From: Syngnathus acus
Taxonomy: Eukaryota > Chordata > Actinopteri > Syngnathiformes > Syngnathidae
Assembly: GCF_901709675.1 (NCBI RefSeq)
Contig: NC_051088.1
Span: forward strand, 2,050,664 to 2,114,663
Length of the DNA: 64,000 nt
Direction of reading: 5' to 3'
Shown: positions 35,801-47,800 of the stretch, in pieces
Layout of the letters: the number at the start of each line of letters is the position of its first letter
How positions within the stretch are numbered: position 1 is the stretch's first letter
Notes under the pieces: model-generated
The model's database searches: none
Told to the model about the DNA's origin: nothing
The model's input: the letters and a program-made list of their open reading frames with translations, nothing else
Position numbers and translations under genes: made by a program

Positions 35801-38800
35801 CACAGAAAGGCTAGCTCACACTGAAACTTTTCATTCCGGAACTCTGCTGTGTCTTTCCCTTTGCTTTCCACAAACTGACATATTTCATCAAGCAGCTCAA
35901 AACATCTGTTTAGTACTTTTCCATGGCTTAACCACCTCACCTCTGTGTGATACGGCACGTCTGCGTGTTCTGCACCACACTCCTCCAAAAAGGACTTGAA
36001 CTGGCGGTGACTGAGACCTTTCGCTCTGATGAAATTTACTACTCGTGTTACTGTGTTCATAACATGTTCAATCTTTAGGGCTTTGCCACACACTGATTAT
36101 TGATGTATAATGCAGTGGTAAACAGTTACGTAGCTCACCTGCACAGTTCTCTTCCCGCATCATCTCCCGCACTCTGGCCACCAGTCCACTCTTTCGACCC
36201 CACATCGCTGGCGCACCGTCTGTCGTTAATCTCACGAGTTTATCCATGGCAGCTTCATTTCATTTACACATTTGTAAACTTCTTCAAAGATTTCCTTTCC
36301 TGTGGTTGTTCCATGCATTGATTTTAATCCCAAAAGTTCCTCAGTAACACACAGATTTGAGTCCACTCCACAGATGAAGACTGACAGCTGTGCGGTATCA
36401 GATGTGTCTCTGCTCTCATCCACAGCAAGGGAGAATGCAACAAAATCTTTTGCCTTTTCCGTCAACTGGTCATATAGTAGATTGGTGGCAAGATCACATG
36501 TGCGAGCAGCTACTGTATTTCTGCTCAGGCTAACATTTAAAAATGCTTGCTTTTTTTCTGGGCACACGAGGTCATCATGCACTTTTTCACGAACTCTCCC
36601 TCGTTGAAGGACCGGGCTGATTTTGCGATCTCTGTCGCCACAATAAAACTAGCCTTTATAGCAGCTTCTGTTTGTGATGTGGCTTTTTTGAACATTGTTT
36701 GTTGTGAAACCAAGCTTCTTTTCATTACCTCTACTTTCTGGAGCCTTTGAGTCATGTCAAGGTCCTTGTACTTGTCATGATGTTTCGTTTCATAATGTCG
36801 TCGAATGTTATACTCCATTATAGCCACATTGACTCCGCATACAAGACAAAGAGGTTTGTCTTTTACACATGTAAACAGATATTCTGCTTCCCACCTGTCC
36901 AGAAAGTTCCTGTTTTCTGCCTTTCTTTTCGCCATTTTTGAGGGTAATCCAAGAACGGTATCGGTATTAGCATAAGGTCTCAATGACAATGGTCAACAGA
37001 GGAGAGGGTGTTTGCGCTAAAACACTAGCAGAGCATTCTGGGATTTGTAGTTTTATTGGTGCGTGCGCTATATACTGGCGGGCCAGCTCTAATGGTCATT
37101 TGGTATTGCTTCATGGGCCAAAAATAATTACCAGAGTTTGACACCTGTGATCTAGACAAAGAAGGACACAGAGACAAACGTATGTCAGCCACAATCTCAA
37201 TAGGACATACTCCAGCGTGACTGGCCCCCTGAGGCTTCTCCTCGGGCGATGACGGGGACAGGAGGGACAAATGGTGTAAAGTGCTATTGGCCACTCAAGG
37301 CCCCTCCATGCCAACCACGTGGGCCCCTGAAACAAACAAACCACGCACAAAACTGAACACCATATGTGCTCCAACATCACTTCCAAAACATCTAATCAAT
37401 AAGTAATAAGTATTCTATCCTAAATCCCCAGCAGCATTCATACAGTTTTAGTGTTTGAGACACGAGAGGCGAGCAGGACGACCAAATGCGACACACTGAG
37501 TCTTTATTGATGTTTGGGGAAAGGGGAAGTGGAGATCGGGTGCGACGTGGTCCAGGGATGAGAATTTTCCGCGGATCAGCGAATTTCCGTGTTTTTTTCC
37601 GTCGAAAGTATCATTTTCGTGAATCGCGTAAATCCGTTGAGAATTTGTTTTCTATATATGGGGGGGAGGGGTTATGGAAGCGGCCGGGCAACGTTAGCCT
37701 CGGCGACTCGCGGCATCTTTTGGTACATCTCAAGGCTAAATTAGTTAAGCTGTGAGTACGGAAATCGGCTTGCCTCTGTAAACTTAACTCACTGGCAACA
37801 ATGATGCGACAACATCCGCCTTATTTTCGGCAGCATTTTGGCGCTACTTTCGTCACATCATTTCCAGTTGTTAACTTAACTCACGCGGGGAACTAGTGTT
37901 TTTATACCGCCACAATGTGAATTTGCGATTGGGTTTTCATCACTTGTAGACGAGTTATTTAGTTACATAGATCTAGGGCAGGGGTGGGCAAACTAATCCG
38001 GCCCGCCAACCCTGAAATAATTGTATTATTAAACTTTTTTTTTGGTCATTTTGCCTGCAATGACTGCGTTTCCCCAGTAGATGGGGAACCGCTCGCCTGC
38101 GCATTTACTACCGGAAGCCGTGTCAGAAAGCTCGGTGCACACTCACAAGTGCGTGTACGTACGTACTCAGTAGTACGGACATGGCGCACTCGCGCTCTAT
38201 TTGTATCAGTCCCGAATTTAGAGCGTGGGCTGTGACGACAGCATTCTTGTAATTCGCTCGCTGAGCTTTCAGATACAGTTTTACGCTAAAGCCACCCACA
38301 AACCTTCCCCTGGAATCCTTCCATTAAAATGAGTGGCCCGAAGAAAAGAAGTGAGTGCCGAATGTTAAAAGAGTGGCCAATTTGGCTCGACGTACGCGAC
38401 GTGACGTTCAGCCACATCAACCCGTCACAGATCGAGGTAAACGGATCTCTCCTAAGAATTGCCACAACAAATTTTACTCCAGACTATGACGCACTAGCAA
38501 AAAAGGGAGACCAACAACACTGTTCCCACTGAAAATGAAGGGGAGGCTCTCAAGTTTGTTGTAAAAAAATGCATTTTGAATATGATTTGTACACATAGCA
38601 GGGATTGAAACTAGCGACCATTCTCATTTTCAAACAATGCAGGATGCTCAAGGACATTGATGCACCACCTGTTTGCGACTAATCTTAACCTGTAAAGTTC
38701 TTAAGGCTTACTTTAAGGAAGTGTTTCCCGTTTCCTCACCTCTGTTACCAGGTGTTTGTGAGTTAAAACTCTGCTCTGATGTTCAGATACCCCTCACCGT

Positions 38801-41800
38801 GTTGCCGTTTTGATTACTTTATTTGGATGTATGCTTTCACCGATTCTTCAAGATGATATATTTGGTCAGAATGTTTGCTGTTTGATGTGATCTCATAAGA
38901 TAAACATTTTTCATTAATCTGACCTGCAGGCACTGAAGTGATGGAGACTGTTATTCATAATAATAGTGTCGTATTTTATGAGAATCACTGATAGCAGTTT
39001 TTTAGTGATTTTTTTTTTTAATGCTGTTAATAAATGCATTTGTTTTCAAAAAACTTGTTTGGAATATCCATGCTTTACTACCTACTAAAGGCCAAAATCT
39101 TTTATGCAATGACCTTTACAGGTCGCTTATATTACTTCACACAAACACTACGTCCATCTGCTCCTGGTTCGGCCCTCCGGTCCAAATTTAGAACCCAGTT
39201 CGGCCCGCGAGTCAAAAAGTTTGCCCACCCCTGATCTAGGGCCTACTCAGCAAAGGTTTTCGCCAGCATGAGGATCGTGCTAGGGAAATAGACAAGCCGA
39301 ACGGGATCAAGAACTAGTTGGATTGTGTTCATTATGTCTCCAGTACTAATAGCCTTTTTGTTTTCTTTTGTTCAGACAAATTATGTAGGTCTTACCTTAA
39401 AACCTTTTTCCGACAGTTTCGGCGGCAATTTCCGCCTTCGTCAGGGAGTGTCACACTCCTCTGTCAGAAATCTTGCGAGGAGCACCTGGTTGTGGTCGGT
39501 TCATGGTGAAATTATGCTATTTCCGCTTCCAGATTATGGCCCCAACAGTGCTCACTGGAACGTTCAGAAGTTTAGAAGTCCTTCTGTAAAATGCCATCAT
39601 TATGGTTTGCAACAATAAGGTTGCGAAGGTCCTGAGAGAGAGCTTTACTTTTACCCATCATGAGATGTTTCTTGTGTGATACCAGAGACACCTATCGAAA
39701 GGCCATCGGTTGGGACTGAATTAGCTGGTATTACCGTATTGGCCCAAATATAATATGACCCTGATTATAAGACGACGCCCTCTTTTTCAAGACTCAAGTT
39801 TGAAAAAAGACTTTTTGAACACCAATTTAAATTTTTATACAGAAAATAATTACAGTACATCTGAAACAAATGATTATAACAATATATTCGAGAGAAAAAG
39901 CATGTTATTTTGCCTCATTCAAATCATGTAAAAAATGTCGATCACATCTTAATATCTGAACATTTAAATATGTAAACTAAAGTGCAATCACATTTGTAAA
40001 TGAATGGCTTCTGGTTTTTGAAATGTAAATAAACCAATCTACAAACCGGATTCGGTTGAAGTTGGGAAATTGTGTAAAATGTAAATAAAAACAATATACA
40101 ATGATTTAAAAATCCTTCTCAACCCATATTCAATTGAATACACTACAAAGACAAGATATTTAATGTTCAAATTGATAAACGTAATTGTTTTTTGACAAAT
40201 AATAATTAACTTGGAATTTCATGGCTGCAACACGTCCAGTTGAAGTTGGGAAAGGTGGCAAGAAATACTGAGAAAGCTGAGAAAAGCTCATCAAACACCT
40301 ATTTGGAACATCCCACATGTGATCAGGCTAATTGGGAACAGGTGGGTACCATGATTGAGTATAAAAGGAGCCTCCCCAAACATGCTCAGTCATTCACAAG
40401 CAAGGATGGGGCGAGGTTCACCACTTTGTCCACAACTGTGTGAGAAAATAGTTAAACAGTAAGAACAACATTTCTCAAAGCAAAATTGCAAGGAATTTAG
40501 GGATTTCAACATGTACGGTCCATAATATCATCAAAAGGTTCAGAGAATCTGGTGAAATCACTGCACGTAAGCGCCACGGCCGGAAACCAAGACTGAATGA
40601 CCGTGACCTTCGATCCCTCAGACGGCACTGCCTTAAAAACCGACATAAGTGTGTAAAGGATATCACCAAATGGGCTCAGGAAAACTTCAGAAAACCACTG
40701 TCAGTAAATACAGTTCGTCACTACATCCGTAAGTGCGGGTTAAAACTCTACCATGCAAAGCAAAAACCGTTTATGAACAACATCCAGAAACGCCACCGGG
40801 TTCTCTGGGCCCGAGCTCATGTAAAATGGACTGATGCACAATGGAAAAGTGTTTTGTGGTCTGATGAGTCCACTTTTCAAATTGTTTTTGGAAACACTGG
40901 ACGTCGTGTCCTCCGGGCCAAAGAGGAAGCGGACCATTCGGACTGTTATCAACGCAAAGTTCAAAAGCCAGCATCTGTGATGGTATGGGGGTACATTAGT
41001 TCCCATGGCATGGGTGACTTACATTTCTGTGAAGGCAACATAAATGCTGAAAAGTACATACAAATTTTGGAGCAACATATGCTGCCATCCAAGCGACGTC
41101 TTTTTCATGGACACCGCTGCTTATTTCAGCAAGATAATGCCAAGCCACATTCTGCACGTGTTACAACAGCGTGGCTTCGAAGTAAAAGTGTCCATGTTCT
41201 CCCCTGGCCCGCTTGCAGTCCACGCCTGTCTCCCATTGAAAATGTGTGGCGCATTATGAAGCGTAAAATACGACAGGGAAGACCCCGGACTGTTGAACAA
41301 CGGAAGTGGTTCATCAAGCAAGAATGGGAAAGAATTCCACATGAGAAGCTAAGAGAATTAGTCTCCTCTCTTCCAAAACGTTTATTGAGTGTTATTAAAA
41401 GGAAAGGTGATGTAACGAAGTGGTAAACATGCCCTTTCCCAACTTCTACTGCACGTGTTGCAGCCATGAGATTCTAAGTTAATTATTATTTGAAAAATAA
41501 AATAAAGTGTATGAGTTTGAGCATTAAATATGTTGTCTTTGTAGTGTATTCAATTGAATTTAGGTTGAAAAGGATTTTCAAATCATTGTATTTTGTTTTT
41601 ATTTACATTTTACACAATTTCCCAACTTCAACCGAATCCGGTTTGTACTGTGATAAAACAACAAAATTGCAGTAACTGCATTAACCATCAAAGTGAAGTC
41701 TAACTAACTGTAGTCTTGAAACAAATCTGAATAAGGACAAACATTGCAATAAAATAATGCAAACTGGTTTAAACTTGAGAGCAGCTGAGATCTGTCATGT

Positions 41801-44800
41801 CAGAACATTACTCCTCACAAACATCCTCTGCCTCGCTGTGCTCAGTGTCACTGTCCACGTACGCGCACACCCTCCTGTCGAACTCTTGAAAGCGGCCGCT
41901 CTGAGGACCACAGAAAGCTTTTCTCTGATTGTGACCATTTTTTAGGCGATCTTTTTGAGCTCTCCATCTCCGTACATTACACTCTGTGACACCATATTTC
42001 ACAGCTGCTCTGGAATTGTTTGAAGACTCTGCCCCATTTATCACCATCATCTTGAAGTTTGCATCATAACTTCTCAGCTGCCGGTTAACGTGGCCGATCG
42101 ATCTTCAACCCACTTTTCTCCAGACTGTCGCTACGTTTCTCCATTTTCTGTTATCTCTTCTCTCATTTTCTTCTCTTTTCTTTCTTACCGCTATTTTTTA
42201 TTTTTCTTCTTCGTGCTACCGCTATTTTTAGTTTTCTTCTTCGTGACAGGGGTTCGCTTTGGCCTGGGGAGTTAAGTTCAGCATTCGCTTTAAAGATATC
42301 TGGCGCCATCTAGTGTTGTGAATGGGTATAATGTCTAGACCCCGAATGTAAGACGACCCCCACTTTTTCAGTCTCATTTCAATGCAAAAAATACCGTCTT
42401 ATATTCGGGCCAATACGGTAATTTGTGCATTATTATTAAGGTGCAGGATTACTTTCTATTTATACTTTGAGATTTCAGCTGGTGTCTTGGCTTTCTGTGC
42501 CTTTTTGTTCCTCCCTTTAGTCATGTGTTCAGTAACATTTCCCTGTGCCATTTCACATTATTACACTTAATTCTTGGACATCTATGGTTTGTGTGTGTGG
42601 GTTGCATGAGTTGTTACCGACATCTGGTGAAAATTTTATGTCAATGCCACCTTTAGAAATAAACTTACTGAGAAAAAATTTATTTACTGAGAAAAATGGT
42701 GAGTTTGGTAATAAAGCAAAATATCAATGAAGAATGGGTTATGGGCAGCGGTGGAGAACTGGGTAGCACATCCGCCTCACAGTTAGGAGGGTGCGGGTTC
42801 GATTCCACCTCCGGCCCTCCCTGTGTGGAGTTTGCATGTGTGGGTTTTCTCCGGGCACTCCGGTTTCCTCCCACATCCCAAAAACATGCTTGGTAGGCCG
42901 ATTGAGCACTCCAAATTGTCCCTCGGTGTGAGTGCGAGTGCGAATGGTTGTTTGTCTCTGTGTGCCCTGCGATTGGCTGGCAACCGGTTCAGGGTGTCCC
43001 CCGCCTACTGCCTGATGACGGCTGGGATAGGCTCCAGCACACCGCGACCCCCGTGGGGACTAAGCGGTACAGACAATGGTTGGATGGATGAATGGGTTAT
43101 TGTTTGAAAACAAAGTAGTGAAACTTGAGAACAATCTTGGAAAATAATTACTGTTGTAAAATGGAGACAAATGACATGGACCATGTGACGTTTTCATTTC
43201 AGTGTATGCTGCGGGCCACACAAAAACAACATGGTTGTAATTTGGAGACCCCTGATAAATCCCAGGGCCTGATTTAAACAATGCAAACTTTTTTTTTGAC
43301 CATGCCCACTTTAAGAATCAGAATCAGGTGTCGTTTGGAACTGGAATCACAATGAGGGCCCAGAATCCAAAACGGAATCATTCTTTAAACAATGCTCAAG
43401 CGTAGTCTAAAAGTGTGAAAGGATTTTTAAAAAAAAGTAAAAAGTCTCTTCATGCTCTCCCCAGTCTGCCTCTCTTCTTTCTCCACAATTGTTTGTTCAT
43501 TTTCTTTTAAATACATTCAATTGGCAAAGGTTTTAATTACTAACTTTATTTTCAGTTCACAAATTCACGTCAGCTCAAACAGATGGCAATGAGCATGACA
43601 TGGAATTTAGTGGTGCTCGTGTGGATGGCCTAGTACGGCGTGTGGACACACCAGGGGAAATGACAGAGAGCTTCGAGGGCCGTGAGGACTTCCTCTACTA
43701 CAGACAAGTCATCTTCGATAGCAATGTACAGTTGCCAAAGGAAACAGCGCCAGAAGAGCGACCTTTGCTGGTAAATCACTTCTGAGAGCAAATATATACA
43801 GTAGACAGTAATATGTCTTTTCTATTTAGAGCACCCGCCGTCATCAGATTGTCAGTCTGAGTGAGTTGGTTGGCTGGTCAAGCAACTGTTAGAGAGTTAA
43901 TGACTGGGTGAATGGAGGACTCAGGCACATTTGGGCATCAAGGCAGTCCATCCATCCATACACCCATACACCCATCCACCCATCCATCCATCCATCCATC
44001 CATCCACTCAATCCATCTGTGCGTCCGTTTATCCATCAATTTTCCAACGCTTATCCTGAGTCAGGTCGTGGGGGCTGGAGCTTTTCCAAAGAAGCCTCGA
44101 TTCCCCTCTCTCCAGCCACTTCAACCAACTCATCCCTGAGGATCCCAAGGCATTCCCAAGCCAGCCAAGAGGAAGTCTCTCCAGGGTGTCCTGGGTCGAC
44201 CCCGGGACCTCCCACCAAGGGACATGCCTGGAACACCTCACCAGGGAGGCGTCCAGGAGGCATCTTAATCAGATGTCTGAACCACTTCTTCTGGCTCCTC
44301 TCAACACAGAGGAGCAAAGGCTTGACTCCGACTCCCTTGCAGAGGACAGAGCTTCTATAGGGTCCGGCAAAATGATCTGACACATTTGTAGGTTTAATAA
44401 AATGCAAATAAATTAAAGAAACAACTTTTTTTTTATTTTCAAAAAGTACATATAATGCCGTTTTGTTTTGTTTCGTTTCATCATATGTACTTTTTGAAAA
44501 TAAAAAAAAAACTTTTTTATTCATTTAATTTATTTGCATTTTATTAAACCTACAAATGTGTCAGATCATTTTGCCGGACCCTGTATAAAGGAGAGCCCCG
44601 ACACCCAGCAGAGGAAACTCATTTTGGCTGCTTGAATCCAGGATCTTGTTCATTCGGTCACGACCCATAGCTCATGACCATAGGTGTGGGTAGTTACATA
44701 GATCGACCACTAAGTTGAGGGTTTCGCCTTTCGGCTTAGCTCCTTCACCACGACAGACGGGACAGAGTCTGCATCACAGCAGACGCTGCACTGATCCAGC

Positions 44801-47800
44801 TGTCGATGTCCCGCTCCATCCTACCCTCACTTGAGAACAAGACCTCAAGGTGCTTGAACTCCACTAATTCTTATCCCCGACCCAGGAAGGGCATTCGACC
44901 CTCTCTTTTCCGACTGAGGACCATGGTCTCAGATTTGTAGGTGCTTCACATTCGGCTGGCAACAGCTCCAGTGAGATCTGGAGATCACGATTTGAAGAAG
45001 CCATTAGTACCACATCAGAGGCGATATTGAGGTCACCAAACTGGACACCCTCAAGGCCTCGGCTTGCGCCTGGAAATTCTGTCCCAACAGAAACGAATCC
45101 AACTTACTGCCAACAACGCGGACCAAACTTTGGCATCGTAATACAGGGACTGAACCACTCTGATCAGTAGGTTCGATACCCCGTACTCTCAAAGCACCCA
45201 TCACAGAGTTCCCCAAGGGACATGGTCGAACGTCTTCTCCAAATCCACAAAGCACATTCACCTCAGTGACTTCAAACCCAGAGATGAGAGTTCGCCTCAT
45301 ATTCTACAGGCTCTGCTTCCTCTGTGGAGTTGAGGAGGTCCTCTCCTGGACTGTCAACAAAGTGGTAGTCTTGAAAGCACAACAGTGACTCCACTTCCTG
45401 AGAGTGCTCAGGAAAAACCATATTGAGAAGCAGCTGCTGGCGACCCACTGAACATCCACCACGAGCGTCCTAGCGTACTGCATCACGGTGTGATGTGTAC
45501 CCTGGTGGGCGCGTTCCTCCACGGGTTGGCGGAATACATCAATAATAGTAATAATGGATTTTATTTAGATTGCACTTTGAAAGCAGATATCAAACTGCTA
45601 CAGAACACAGGACAGGTAAAATTAAATCAATAAAAAAAAGTAATAACACTGATAAGATATCATTAAAAACTAGCAAGAGTATGCTTTCTGGAATAAATAG
45701 GTTTTTAGACCTTTCTTAAAAGCTTCCACCGTCTGTGGGGCCCTAAGATGGCCTAGGAGGGCGTTCCATAGACGGGAAGCAGCGGGTTCGAAGGCCTGGT
45801 CCCCCATGGTCTTGAGTCGTGTCCTGGGCGGGAGCAGACAGTGCTGTTGGCCTGACTGGGTTCTGCCAGAGGTGTGTGGTGTGATGAGGTTAGTGGGGCC
45901 ATCACCGTGGAGACAGTGGTGGGTGTGCAGGAGAATCTTGTATACTATACCGAGGTGAACGGGGAGCCAGTGGAGGATGTGAAGGATGGGGATGATGTGC
46001 TTGTGTTTCCACACCCTCATCAGGACCCCGGCAGCGCTATTTTGGACATACTGGAGCTTTTGAATACTCTTGCCAGGGATTCCGATGAAGAGTCCATTAC
46101 GGTAGTCCAACCTGAAGGAGACAAAGGCATGGACAAGCTTCTCTGCAGCCGGGAGAGAGAGTAAAGAGCGAAGTTTGGAAATGTTACGGAGGTGTCAAAA
46201 TGAAGTTTTGTAAATGTGGTTGACTTGATTGTCAAAAGAGAGGTGGGGGTCAAACAACACAAAGGTTGGTAACAGAGGAAGAGAGAGGAATGCTGTGACC
46301 AGGGGTTGGCAACCCAAAATGTTCAAATAGCCATATTGGCCCAAAAAAAAACCATACCTGTCTGGAGCCGCAAAAAACTAAAAGCCCTTTATAAGGCAAC
46401 ATAGACTGTCAATACATAAGCTGTATGCATGCCAACTATTAAAATAATTACGGAGGCTACAAATACAAAATGAACATTCACGATTAAATATTTATTTTCC
46501 CTGCAGTGCATCCTGGAGAGAATTACGCACCACGTGACTACTCTGGTAGTTTAATGAATGAATCCTTCATGTACTCACCATCGGCGAATGGTTTTCCGAA
46601 CTTTATTATCTCCCGGGCTGCAACAAAACCTGCAGCAGTAGTAGAGTTTGGAGATGCAATCCACTTCTTGAAACCGTTTTTTCGGTCCTCAAATTGCACC
46701 TCTCCTTTCAGTTCCAACTGGCTGATCGGCAGCAAATTTAGCATGCTTTAGCTGAAAATGTTGCTCCAAATTGCTCTTCTTGTGATATGACAACTTCTCA
46801 TTGCAAATCAAACATGCAGGCAATCCTTCGGCATTGGCAATGAAAGCAAATGGTTCAGTCCAGTCTTTCTTAAACCCTCTGTTCTCATCAGCAATCTTTC
46901 TCTGTTTGACTTTTGAATCCATGGCCCATCACTCTCTCACACCCCTGTTTGTTAACAACTCGCCTGTGCTGTGTCGCAGGCTATGACGCAATTTGGCTAT
47001 TTGACGCCATTCTGAAATTCTGCATTTTGATATATTTACAAGTACATAAATTTTTACAGCATAAGAATGTTTGTGTCATGATAAACATCTAAAAACCATA
47101 TTTTAAAAAAACCAACAACAACTTTTTCCATTTTCACGCATTTTTGCAAAAGCTCCAGGGAGCCGCTAGGGGGGGACTAAAGAGCCGCATGCGGCTCTGG
47201 AGGCGCGGGTTGCCGACCCCTGGCTGTGACCAAAGAATAAAATAGAAGTAATGGGTGAGGAGTAGAGTTGGTGAGAAGTACCGATTTGAATTACTTCTCT
47301 TTTTGAGCCATTCACTGCAGGAAGTTCTGTCTCACCCATGCCTTTATCTCCTCCAGGCAGGAATTGCGACGGGAGAGAGTGTCAGAGGGGGCGCGGATGG
47401 GGTGAACTTGAGGTACAGCTGCGTGTCGTCCGAGATAAAGGCTCTGCTTAATGGGAAAAAGAGAGCCTTTGGTTTGGGGGATGTGGTAGAGCTGCGTAGA
47501 ATCCAGAAGGACCTCCGGCTGAAGATCAGGCAGGGGAAGGAGAACAACGGGAGGAGGCTGGGAAAGCAGATGGGGCTTAACAACGCCAGGGATGTCTGGA
47601 GGGGTCTGCAGTCCATCTCGGGCCATGGTAAAGGGGCTGATTGGAAACCAGCTGATGGGGACAAGGACTGGGCGGATGAACTCAATCTGTTGTTCAACAG
47701 ATTTGATTCCGCCTCCCCCCTGCCCCTTTGCCTCGCTCTCCACCCCATTCTGCCACCTTCGACACTCCAGCCCCCCCGCCAGCTCACCAACCCCCTCTCA

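Larger units (their letters stand above)
39734..42418 (-). mobile_element. Pogo-like element containing a Tc1 insertion
   Basis: Inverted ends CCGTATTGGCCCAAATATAA and TTATATTCGGGCCAATACGG, with TA at 39732-39733 and 42419-42420. Near the right end the - strand (41808-42050) codes [20 protein letters not shown] then [20 protein letters not shown] and [19 protein letters not shown], the HTH/CENP-B-like DNA-binding part of pogo transposases. The DDE part is not present, so it is non-autonomous. Confidence 0.88.
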
